A stretch of 64,000 nt of DNA from the NCBI GenBank assembly GCA_026936335.1, contig JAPMXV010000029.1, positions 620,001-684,000 of the forward strand. The letters run 5' to 3'. The DNA is from Mantamonas sphyraenae (Eukaryota; CRuMs; Mantamonadidae). The notes beneath the pieces were generated by a model. It was not told the origin of the DNA, made no database searches, and saw only the letters and a list, made by a program, of their open reading frames with translations. Shown here in pieces: positions 10,901-21,035 of this stretch. The stretch's first letter is position 1; every line of letters begins with the position of its first letter. The position numbers and the translations under genes were made by a program.

Positions 10901-11345
10901 CCAGGACCGCCTGGGCCATGGTATGGAGGAGACCGAAGAGCAGAGTCCTGTGTTTCACCAGTTCATCGATTGCGTGTGGCAGCTGCTGCAGCAGTTCCCA
11001 CAGCACTTTGAGTTTAACCAGTACTACCTCATTGCCATTCTCGACGAATTGTATTCGTGCAGATACGGCACCTTTTTCTGCAACAGCGAGCGCGACCGCG
11101 CCGCTCTGCATCTCAACAGCCTCACCACGTCCCTGTGGACGGACCTCAACTCCCTCCACCTCAGCGACTCGTTCCGCAACAATCTGTACCGCCCGCCGCC
11201 GCGTGGCAAGCGCGTGGTGCTCAAGCCTATCTCCAGCCCCAAGCGGATGCAGGTGTGGTTCTCCTGGTTCAACCGCTACGACTTTGCGTTGCAGACAGAC
11301 GGACGTGCTCAGCTTGCATCAGTGCTTGTGGAAGACTTGTTTTGA
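7979..11345 (+). CDS. Myotubularin-type PtdIns3P phosphatase with two C1 domains and a split GRAM domain
   Basis: Dephosphorylates PtdIns3P/PtdIns(3,5)P2 on endosomes. Exons: 7979-8281 (in-frame ATGs at 7979, 7988 and 8078), 8436-8535, 8645-8695 and 8958-11345. The first C1 zinc finger (H-x12-C-x2-C...C-x2-C-x4-H-x2-C-x7-C) is in exon 1. A second C1 is assembled from exons 2-4 (HIWKTKD, then CEYCNQFIWGLARQ and ECKIIVHKRC). A PH-GRAM domain follows, interrupted by roughly 190 acidic, proline- and alanine-rich residues (9260-9830) containing PPPVPPRK. The catalytic loop VLVHCSDGWDRT is intact, so the enzyme should be active. The reading frame slips once near 10612-10625, between RESMAIMRNA and QSNADDVSKF, with no room for an intron. 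This is an indel, a sequence error or a programmed shift. Confidence 0.9.
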
Positions 11346-11383
11346 GCGGGGGTTTGTTGGTTCAATTCTCTTCTCAGCTCTGT

Positions 11384-14300
11384 TCACAGCGCTGTGCGCA
11401 GGTTGCCTGCTTCGTCCAGCTGCAGCAACTGAATGTTCTGCGCATCCCAGAACACGCCGAGGTAGCGAAGAATGAGGAACCAAGTGTACGGAACCAGAAA
11501 GTCGTGGGGTTTGGCTTCGGGTCCGTATGTGAAGGCGAGGAGCGGATACTCGACGAGGTCGGCGCTCGGAAAGTCGGGCGTCACTGAGGCGATCAAGTCC
11601 ATCACCGACTCCACAGTCATGGGATTGCCCTGCTCGGCGTGACGGTCAATGGCCGCAATGTAGAACTTGACAATGGTTTGCATGTTGGGCATGAGGTCTT
11701 GCTGGTGCGGCATGCTCGCGAGCTCCTGCACAAGCGATTCCTGTTGCATGAGTTCATACAGCAGCGTTGGATTCTTGGCCAGACGGTCCCCATGCAAGGC
11801 ACTGTTGAGCACCTCCACACACAATCGAAGCATGTCTGCACACATGGCCTCCTCCGGAAACATGGCCACTGGCGGCGGCGTCTCTGGCACTGGCGGTGGA
11901 CTGCTGCTCGACACTCCTGCTCCGCTTTGGCTGCTCTGTCCAGCCGAGATATCGTCCGTTGGCGCTGTTGACAGTGAGCCATTGCTGGCGTTGGAGCCGG
12001 AATCCTGGACGGCAGCAGTAGCCTCACCGGCCGACTCGTCCTGGTCTCCGCTGTCCTCCAAGTCCACGCTCATGTCAGCAGGTGGCGTTTCGTCGTCATC
12101 TTGTCCTTGTCCTTCTTCCGCGCCTTCGACTGCGGCGCCGCCTGCACCGCTCCCCGCGGAATCGCCTTCCGAACCGGTGGCACCCGGAGCCGGCTGGGCA
12201 TCGCCAGTGGACTGCACAGCCTGTGCGGGTGACGTGACGGGAGAGTTGGATGGCACAGAAGCTGGTGGGGTGGCGGAGGCTGGCATGGCTTCGATCATGA
12301 TGGGTTCACGCTGTTTGCCGTACTTCTTCTGCACCTTGAGGAATCGCTTGCGCAACATCTTGAGCAGGACGATGAGGCGCTGGGAGGCGTAGGGGTGCAG
12401 ATTGACAAAGTGTGCACTCATGTTGCCCAGCGCAGCCAGGGCGTTGGACTGCACGTACACGTCTTTGGAGCCCGACAGGTTCTGCAGGACCTGCTTGACC
12501 AGCACAACGACAAGCACACTCTGGAGAGAGATGTCGTACAGGACACGCTCTGTGATCCAGGGCACGGTATCCAGGGTGGCTTCCACAGTCATGGCGTTGA
12601 AATCGGCGTCGTTTGTGAGCAGCACAAAGTAGATCAGACTCATGTATGTCTGGTGGGACAGCATCTTGCCCCCATGGAGGGCCTCCATCATCTTGCCGAC
12701 CATCGACGCGCACCCTGGGTGGGCAACGACGTGGTCAAAGTACTGCGGGCAGTCGTACATCAGCGTGAAGCTCAGCAGATTGCTCACCTGCCCTGTGATG
12801 CGTGCATTGAGACTCTCAAACAGTTCGTTGAAGAACAAATGCTCCTGGTCTTCTTCTGTGGAGAGGTCTGTGGCGGTGACTGTGCGTGGTGGCGGAAAGA
12901 GGGTGAGTGATCCAGCGAGGCATTCTGAGCGTCAGAGAGTGAGGGGAGTGAGGAGACTGGAGAGACTACGTACACATGGACTTGAAGTTGCCCAGAGTGA
13001 CCAAGCTGCGGCGATAGGGATTGCGCTCGGTGGGATAGTTGTGTGCCAATGCAAGGAGAAGAAGAAGCGAGCGGTCGGCCAACGGTGTGCGCGATCGGCT
13101 GTCGTAGATGTTGTAGGAGAACGGGTGCACAACCGGCACAAACACATATCCGTCGGGAAAGTCGCCCGGATAAGGGCGGCCGTTCATGTAATTCTCCAAC
13201 AGTTGGCCGACAAATGCGACTGGATCCTCCGCATCTTCGATCATGGCGTCCATAAACAGATTGGGCCGAATACCCTGGGTATCTGTTGTGCCGACGTGGT
13301 TGCTGCTGCTGCTGCTGCTGCTGCCCTGTTCCTCGTCCGCTGCATCTGTAGTGTCCTCCTGTTCAATGTCAAACTCATCCGAAGCAAAGAGAGTGTTGCG
13401 TGATGTGATGGGCACGGAAAACATCTCCAAGGACAGAAGCGTAGCAATGAGTTCGACCACCATGCAGTGGATCTGATAGGTGTGGTCGCTGTGGTGATGG
13501 GTGTCAGCGCATGAACTCGAACGGTACAACCACGCTCAACCAATGCACAGCCCTTACTTCACAGGCACGTCCAGCTCAAAGTTGGTCAGTGTTTTGATGA
13601 GGGCAACGGCGAGGTCTTTTTCGTCTGCACGTGGGTGTGGGTGGGTGTTATTGGAGAGTCTTTCTGTGAGTGGGGGTGGGGGCACCTGACAAAGGCACAA
13701 TGGTGCCAACGTACTCGTGAGAAACGCCATTGGGCCTTCTTCTTGCTCTTGACCATGCTCTTGCTCCTCGTCGTTTGTGCTGAGGGTCGCTGCTTCCCTG
13801 TGTCTCGTCGGGAGTGGCGGCGGAAGTGGTTTGCCCGCCGTCCTCCGCACTTGCATCCCCTCCCTCGTCGTCTTTCGCGCTGTTCTGTGCAGACGAGGCA
13901 GCCGTGTTGTCCTTTTCAGGTGCTGATGCCGACGTCGACGTGCTCGTGCTGTCGTGCAAGGTGAAAAAGTCTTCCCGCAAAAGCGCTCCGTCCACATTCT
14001 GCACCGCAAGCCTGGCAAACACCTGCACCCAGAACAAAGCGCGCACCAGACGCTTCCCAAACAGCTCGGGCAAGGCAAAGTCTTCCAGAAAGTCGTTGGG
14101 GTCGTCCAGGAGGTCGTCAAGCACCGCGTCCTCAGGTGCGCTGTTCAACGCTTCGCTCTCCTCCTCCACAAACTGCACCGCTGCCTTGGTCGTTGTCTGC
14201 AACATGGCAATGGTCGTTACCACCAAGTGCTGGTAGTTCTGCGTCAGCGCATTGTTGGCCTCTGTGAAAGGTGTGCGTGAAGTTGGAAGATGAGGTGCGG

Positions 14301-14834
14301 GGAGGCAGGTGTCAACATGGCCGGTTTCCGAGTGAAATCTCTCCACCGCCCCGAATCCAGGGAGTCGCTGAGTTTTTGCTCGATGCGCGCCACAGGGCCT
14401 CTTAGGGCATGTGTGTCACATGAAGGCACTAAATCATCACGCGTGGGCGTGTGTTTTGCACCCGGGACCACGGGGGGTGCCTATTGGTGCTGTGTGACGT
14501 TCGACGCAGGGAGGAAATGTGCTTCTCGGCGGCGGCGATGACGCAACTCACCCAGATCTTTGAACCAGCGCGCCGTGGCCCATTCAAGCTCCTTCATTGT
14601 GGTGCTGTCACCCAGCAGGGCATATTTGGCCGCAAGGTCGCCCGTGTCCATGTTTACGTCCTTTGACGCAACATGACACACAGTGGGCAAGGCGCGCAAG
14701 TCGCCGTCCAAGAACGCGTCCCAGAACCCATGTTCGGTGTGCTCATGGCTATTTGTGCCCTTCAATTCTTGGATAAACTCCAGTAGGCGCTGCTGCTGCT
14801 CCAGTCCGGCGGTGGTGGACTGTTCCGATCCCAT
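11384..14834 (-). CDS. DYM: Dymeclin
   Basis: Peripheral Golgi protein needed for Golgi organisation and secretory traffic. Five exons with matching phases: 14834-14552, 14261-13686, 13624-13558, 13488-12974 and 12867-11384. The protein starts MGSEQST, so Gly2 is a plausible N-myristoylation site, as in known dymeclins. Family signatures include NALTQNYQHLVVTTIAML, YPGDFPDGYVFVPVVHPFSY, the long helical region beginning FFNELFESLNARITG, and YVQSNALAALGNMSAHFVNL followed by YASQRLIVLL. Two acidic, Ser/Thr-rich insertions are unusual: one around 13750-13950, and one of about 150 residues around 11870-12290. The start codon is only 4 bases beyond the stop codon of the upstream Kelch/Frizzled gene. 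Intron 1 (290 bases) is the longest here. Confidence 0.9.
13301..13323 (+). repeat. (TGC)n repeat encoding Ser in dymeclin
   Basis: About seven triplets in exon 4 of dymeclin, encoding a Ser run on the minus strand. Confidence 0.85.
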
Positions 14835-14838
14835 CCTG

Positions 14839-17431
14839 TCACGCAAACTGTTGGCCGGCCGGTCGCAGTGATCCACGGCGGCTCTCGTCCAGAAAGGGCA
14901 CATAGCCACGCCTGGAAATGGCATCCATGTGGGCACGCACACGTGTGGCTGCCGTCCCACGGCTCTTGGCCAGGAACACCACAATCATGATGAGGATGAG
15001 GCACACCACAGCAATCGAGGCGATCAGCACCGCCTCCATCTCCTGCCTCTGCTTCTTCTCCTTCTCTGCGTCGCTTGTGGCCGTCACTGTGCCATCCACT
15101 GTGGTTGCGTCGCCTCCGTTGTTCAATCCTCCGCCATTGCCACCATCGTTGGGTTTGTTCGGGTCGTTGCCGCCGTGAATGATGGGCGTCGGCGACGCTG
15201 TGGGCGTTGGGGTGCTGTCTGGCGGCGGCGGCTTGAGCCCAGCGGTGAAGCAGTTGCTGCTTGTGCCAAAGTCAGCCACGTCGAACGCACAGCCGTTGCT
15301 GTTGGTGGTCGAAATGGCACAGGACGCTGTGATGTCCTTGCACGTGGACAGGCACAGTTTGTGGCTGTTGGCCTGGCTGGGCGTGCACTCGGGGAAGTGT
15401 TTGTAGCATACAAAGCGCTGAAAGGCACCCTTTGCGTTGGGATTGCTGTTGGAACACGTGTGGCCAAAGTACTCTGCAGAAGCGGCCGCATCCGCCGCAG
15501 CCACATCCACATTGGGCATGACATCGTAGTCGACGAGTCCATTGCAAAAGTGCATCTTGGACTCGTCTGGCTTGTGGCATGTGGGTACGGTGCGCAGGTG
15601 GCCGCATCGTCGCTCATGCCATCGCAATCGCTGCTGGATGTGCCGCACAGGCTGGCAATGCCCAGGCACTGGCTGCGACAAGGCTGCTGCATAACGGTGG
15701 CATTGAGCATGGGAGGGATGAAGGAGGAACAGTACAGCGAGCGATAGTAGTCAAAGCGGCATGTGAACCGCGAGCCAAGCTGCACTTGTTCGATGGCACT
15801 CTCGATGGCTGCAGAGTTGTCCACAGCGTCCGATCGCGACGTGTATGAGACCCACGGCTTGCAGATGCCTGTTGGGCTGGCTGCCTTGAGACCGGGTGCC
15901 GCAGACACAGGACCAAAATCCAGTGGCTGGCAGTCCGAACTGCCCTTGGGCGCAATCGACCCGACACTGTGCGCTGCACACAGATCGACGCTCATGATGC
16001 TTCCGCAGCGCTGAGCAAACGAAAGACACGAGTCAAAGCAAATTGGCTTCTCGTTGCAGTTGCCCAGCTGCAGGGCGCACAGCAGTCGTTTGGCTGCATC
16101 GGCACAGCCCGGAAGCAGCAGATTGGCGGTTGTGAACCAGCGTGCTGACGAGCTCTGTGTGTCCACATACTCGTTGGCCTCCTTGATGAGGAAGGACGAG
16201 GTGTTGTAAGGCAGCATGTTGCAGGTGCCATGCGGCGCAAAGCACGGCTTGGCCTCTGTGCTGTAGCTCACCTGTTGCCAGCGCTGGCCATCCACCGAGT
16301 TGGCCACTTTGTTGTCCACGTTGGATGTGGTCAAAAATGTGCCCTTGGCGCCGCCCGCAATGGCAATTTGGCCTCCAGCAAGCACCGTTGCGGCCGCATA
16401 GCCACGCGCTTCAAAGGCGTAGCCTGTGGCGGGGCTGTCGGCTGTGTTATTGTTGCGCAGCGCTGTCCATGTACTCCCGTCGCTGCTGACATGCACATCT
16501 GCAAACGGGCTGCCGTTTGCATCGACTCCACCAAACACAAACAGCTGGTTGCCGCGCACGACCATATTGTGTGCATGGCGGGCTGGGAACTTGGCCGAAG
16601 CCGTCTTTTGCCACGTGACTCCGTCGACAGTGTTCCACACATCGTCCAATGCCACCTCGTTGGCGGCCATTCCTCCGCTCACAAACAGTTTGCCTTGGAA
16701 CACAGCTGCTGCATGGCTGGATTGGGTGCAGGGACAGGATATCACACGCATGCGATCAACGATGTGGCATTTGCGTGGTCAGTGTCAACGTGTAAGCAAT
16801 GTGTGTCCCGCTGTGCGTGAGGCCGGATAGCCTGGGCTGCAAAAAACAAAGGATCTTCGAGAACTGACCCTCCTCGTGCTCCAAAGCCGGTGTTGCTGGT
16901 CAGCTGGGACCAAGAGGAACCGTCTGTGGAACGGTAGACATCAGAGACAAAGGTGCTTGCGTCCTGGGCTCCTGCCACGACGTAGAGTGCGTTGTTGAAG
17001 GCGGTGAGGGTGTGGCGAAAGCGAGCCGGCAACCCAGGGTTGCTCACGGGCGTCCACTGGAAGCGCATGGTGGGCTGAGTGATGGTGGCGCGAAACACGT
17101 CTGTTACAGGCTGGTTGGCCACCAATCCACCCGTAAGCACAACGCTGCTGCCCAACACAGCCGCCGCTGCAGCGAAGCGAGCCGAAAGGAAACTCTGCTG
17201 CGGAATGTACCAGTCCAGTGTGTGTGTGGCACACACAATGGATGCCGTAGGCCCTGCATTGCCATCCAGACCTCCAATTAGACACATGGCCGTGTTGCTG
17301 TCTACCTGCGTCACCACAGCACTCATGGCCTGTGGTTGAAGGTAGTGGGTGGACGTGTTGAACACGCCCGCCGCATGGGCAGAGGACACGCTCAGCAAAA
17401 GCACAGCCAACAAGGAAACAAGAGCATGCAT
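14839..17431 (-). CDS. Kelch-propeller membrane protein with Frizzled-like cysteine-rich domains
   Basis: Predicted single-pass receptor-like surface protein. Exon 1 (17431-16869) starts with a signal peptide (MHALVSLLAVLLLSVSSAHA) and Kelch-type repeats. Exon 2 (16716-14839) continues the propeller (GKLFVSGGMAANEVALDDVW; QLFVFGGVDANGSPFADV). Three cysteine-rich stretches follow, near 16250-15960, 15870-15600 and 15555-15270, each spaced like Frizzled CRDs (for example ICFDSCLSFAQRCGSI; QPCRSQCLGIASLC; CLSTCKDITASC). Then come a Pro/Gly-rich stalk, one transmembrane helix (VLIASIAVVCLILIMIVVFL) and a short basic tail ending AGQQFA. The frame breaks once at a GGG run at 15583-15585; one missing base would restore TCAPYP to TCHKPDES. 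Ligand and pathway are unknown. Functional Wnt signalling should not be inferred. Confidence 0.8.
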
Positions 17432-17565
17432 GCCTGTTCCTCCAGTCGCTGAAATTCGATGATGCATGCGGTGGGAAAGGAAAAGTGTGGGTACGAGCCC
17501 GCACTGCTGTTCATTCGCCGTGCCCGTGCTGTGCAACCACCGGGGCTCACCGCTCACCTCACCTC

Positions 17566-20500
17566 TCACAGCACAATAGACTGCAGCGAGTCTGGGATGG
17601 CTTGGATGAGCACCTCCCAGTCCAGCAAATCGAGACGGGAGTGAAACTTTGCAAACGGCTCCACGTATCTGGGGTCGTACTGCCGCTTCTGCACATGCGA
17701 CAGCTCGCCCTGGCTGTCCACTAGGTCTGCAAACTGGGAGAGGACGGCGTTGGGGACAGAGGAGGGCTCAAACTCGTCGGGTTGGAATTTGACCAACAGC
17801 TGGTGGATGTGGGCAACACTGAGGTCTGGACAAACCTCTGCACGCACAGCGTCGTCCACAAGTTCCTGCTTGGGGATGGACAGAATGTCGGCCGCCTGGC
17901 GGATGTGCACGAGCTGGCGACTCCAGCGGCGGATCGGGAACGGGTGGGAGGAGATGGAACCTGTGCTGACATCCACGTGCATGGCCTGCACGTCGACGTG
18001 AGCCGTGTGAATGTCACCGCCACTGCTTCCACTGCTTCCACTGCTGCCGCTGCTGCCGCTGCTGCCGGGTGAGGTCGAGTCATCGACGACGGCGGTGGTT
18101 GATGTTTGTCGGCTGGCCTCCTGCTCGACCCAGTCTTCCAGGGAGTTGATGGCCATCTTGATTGCGAGGCCGTTGCTAAATGTACACAGGGTGCTGTTGC
18201 GCAACAGTTGGTCAAAGAGAAAGACGCCGATGAAGCGGAATACGTGGGACATGATCCTCACCGGCACGTCCGTGACCATATTGACGGCGCTGTTGATATT
18301 GCGGCCGTCGCGCAAGAGACTGGTCCAGTGGCTACCAAGTGTAGCTTTCACCTTGGCCAAGGCACGTGTGCTGGCTTCAGCACTGGCGGCGGCCGATGAC
18401 GAGTCGTCGGCCAGTGCCATGGGTGATGGTCGTTTGAGAAAGGCAGACACCAGCGACGGTTCCAGATCGTCGCAGATGGTTTGCACCGTGGACTTGAAAT
18501 GTTGATGCATGCAATCAAGGCAGGCGTCTTCAAACTCTTGCACGTACGATTCCGCCAGATTGTACTTGCGCACCTGGGAGTGCACAAGGTGCTGCAGCAC
18601 ACACAGGTTCTCAAGCCAGAACAACTCCTCGTCTGTGGACTGCGCACGCTCAAACTGATTCTGGAAGCAGGCAACGACCTCCTGCAGGAACGGGGCGCCG
18701 TACTTTTCCCCGACATGCAGCGTGTCCCATTTCACAATGCACTTGTACAACACACAAGCAGACATAAAGTCTTCCATCTGTCCACCTGCGTCGTCCTCCT
18801 CGGCGCTGTTTTGTGTGTCGTCGACGCCTGCATCTCCTGTGCGGTCGAGCAGGATGGAGCTGCTCAAGTCTCGCCAGGTGTGCCAATGTGTTTCAAACAG
18901 GGTGTTCAGCACTGTTATGGCTTGTTCCTCGCGGCTCATGGTGCCTGCGCTGTCTGTGCTGTTCATGCGTTCGCCGATACTGTTCAGATGCTGCTCGAGC
19001 AGTCCCTTTCGCTGGTTCTCCTTGCCGTGTGTGCTCCCTGTGCTGCTACTTGTGCGCAAGGCAATGGAGAGGTTGTCCACGCTGCGACTATGGCGATATG
19101 GGTCGTCGTCATCGTCAGCACCGTCACCACCCACGTCGTCGCCGTGAAGGTTGTCCTCAGTGCCACCCCTCTGGTCATTGATGCGCAAAGGGGACGAAAG
19201 GCGCGCAGAGCCAGCCTCGGCGCCCGATGTGTCGTCCAGAGTGTCGGCAAACATTTGTGCATAGCTGCCGGGCGAGTCCGAGTCCTTGGGTTCCAACTTG
19301 GCGCCGCCGCCGCCATTGCGCCGTTGTACGGGTGTGCTCGTGTGCATGGCCGACCGTGTGCTGTCCATACGGTTAAAAGGGACGACGGGGGGACGAGCAC
19401 CCACCGTGCTGGAGCGTCGGCGCGTTTTGGTGTTGCGCGCTGCCCCGTGCTGAGGGGAAGCAAATAGAGCGCGGTTTGTCTGTGCCATTGCGTTGCCTTG
19501 GGTCGTGTCTGCAGGAGGAGCAGCGGAGGTGGTGATCGAGGGCGACATGAGCATGCTGTACTCATCCTGGGCTCCTTGTGGCTGACGAGCGGTGCTGCGT
19601 GACTGTTTCTTGGTGGATTTCTCCGCAGAGAACATGGATGTGAAAGATTGCTGCTTGCCCAGAGAGCGCAGACCTGGCGCTGAGCCGGGAGGAGGTGAGA
19701 ACATGCCAATGGCAGACACAGAGCGGTCGTCGTGGCCGACCACAGTGGACATGGAGTTGCTGACGTCGCTCAGGTTGGTGCCAACCGAGATCTGGGACAA
19801 GTTGATGCTCTGGTAGGTCTGTTCTGCCGGTTCTTGGCCATCTGTGGCTGTGGTGGCGGAGTGGGTTTTGTTCTTGGCGGATGTGACGTCGGAAGAGCCC
19901 GGCCCCGACGTGCCGTCGTCTGCCCCTGGGGAAAAAGAGGTTTCCACATCAACGTCGTTGTCCATGGCGTCATTAGAGATGGCTGACACCCTGCTGATAT
20001 CTGCAGATACATCGTCAGAGTCAAGGAGCTCGGCTGAGGGTGAATGTGACGTGGTCGTCGTCGTCGTCGTCGTGCTACTGTGTGCACTTTCTGTGTCATG
20101 CTGAGAGATTTGGTCGCGCAGCTGTGCGTGGAGGGAAGACGTCGGCTGCACAGCGAGAGAAGCTCGAATTGGGCTGCTGGTCTGGCCTTGGCCGCCGGAA
20201 AAGGTGCTGCTGCTGCTGCCAGAGCTGACACCCGTGGTGGATGGGCTCGCTGTTTTGGCATCCAGAGTCTTTGCCCGACGGCGGGAGGAGCTGGAGATGG
20301 GCGAGGAGGGCTTGCTACGCCCGCGGTTGCGTTCTTGAAGTTCGGTCTGCAGCTTTGCATCGCTGAACACAGGCTCCAGGCACAGCTGAAGCAACATGGG
20401 AGACGCAAACCGAGATGAAAGGGTCCAAAAGAAGAGGGGAAGGCACACGGGTGAGCACAATGGGAGGATGGAGCTCCGTGGTGGAAGGGAGGAGGTGGGG

Positions 20501-20930
20501 GGGGAAGTTGGCGCCTTGGATGCGCGCGCACACTTACGCGAAGCTCCAATACAAAGCCGCCATCGGCGTCGACGGTGCAAGAGACCTGGGTTGGTCGAGT
20601 GACAAGGGCATACTCGGCGAGGTCGATTGAGCACTTGCCGACGGTCTCCTTGCCCTTGCGATTGTCCTTGTCCTGATGCAACGTCAGCGAGAGCGATTTG
20701 GGCTCAAACTTGAGGCCTTCCTCATCCAGAAAGAGGGTGCAGCTGACGTTAATCATCTCCTGCCAGGAGGCAGAGCCGCTGGAGGAGTATGCCTTCTTGG
20801 TGGTTCCAGAGCGGCTGCCGCGTTTCCACTGCAGCCAGAGCAGGCGGTTGTCCTCGCGACAGCCGGTTAGATCAAGGACCTTGCACTGGAAGGTGGCCTT
20901 GACCTGCTTTAGGCCGCGATGTTTAAACAT
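17566..20930 (-). CDS. NT-C2 and DIL domain protein
   Basis: Two exons: 20930-20538 and 20385-17566, joined in phase 0. Exon 1 is an N-terminal C2 domain of the EEIG/EHBP1 type (ATFQCKVLDLTGCRED, LWLQWKRGSRSGTTKKA, FEPKSLSLTLHQDKDNRKGK, VGKCSIDLAEYA). It is followed by some 450 Ser/Thr-rich, low-complexity residues. The C-terminal 400 residues form a dilute (DIL) domain as in myosin V and afadin relatives: ENLCVLQHLVHSQVRKYN, then INSAVNMVTDVPVRIMSHVF, FLFDQLLRNSTLCTFSNGLA and IRRWSRQLVHIRQAADIL. Known NT-C2 and DIL proteins link membranes or small GTPases to the cytoskeleton; a similar adaptor role here is inference. No Ras-association or motor domain is visible. Confidence 0.8.
18022..18067 (+). 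repeat. 9-base tandem repeat (about five units) inside the DIL gene
   Basis: Units of the form CTGCTTCCA / CTGCTGCCG repeat in register and encode a Ser-Ser-Gly tract (SGSSGSSGSSGSSGSSGG) on the minus strand. It is an in-frame flexible linker that is probably length-variable. Confidence 0.85.
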
Positions 20931-21035
20931 GGAGGCAGAAACAGCACAGCTGTGGAGACGTGATGCGGAAGGGAAAGGTGGTTGTGGGTTGGAATGAGAG
21001 CGCTGGGGGCGCCAACGCAGCAGCTCGGGAAAGGG

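Noticed and set aside
20928-20931. CATG at the NT-C2/DIL start as a shared start with Rrp6
   Set aside because: The plus-strand frame stops after 22 codons; the Rrp6 start at 21036 is well supported.
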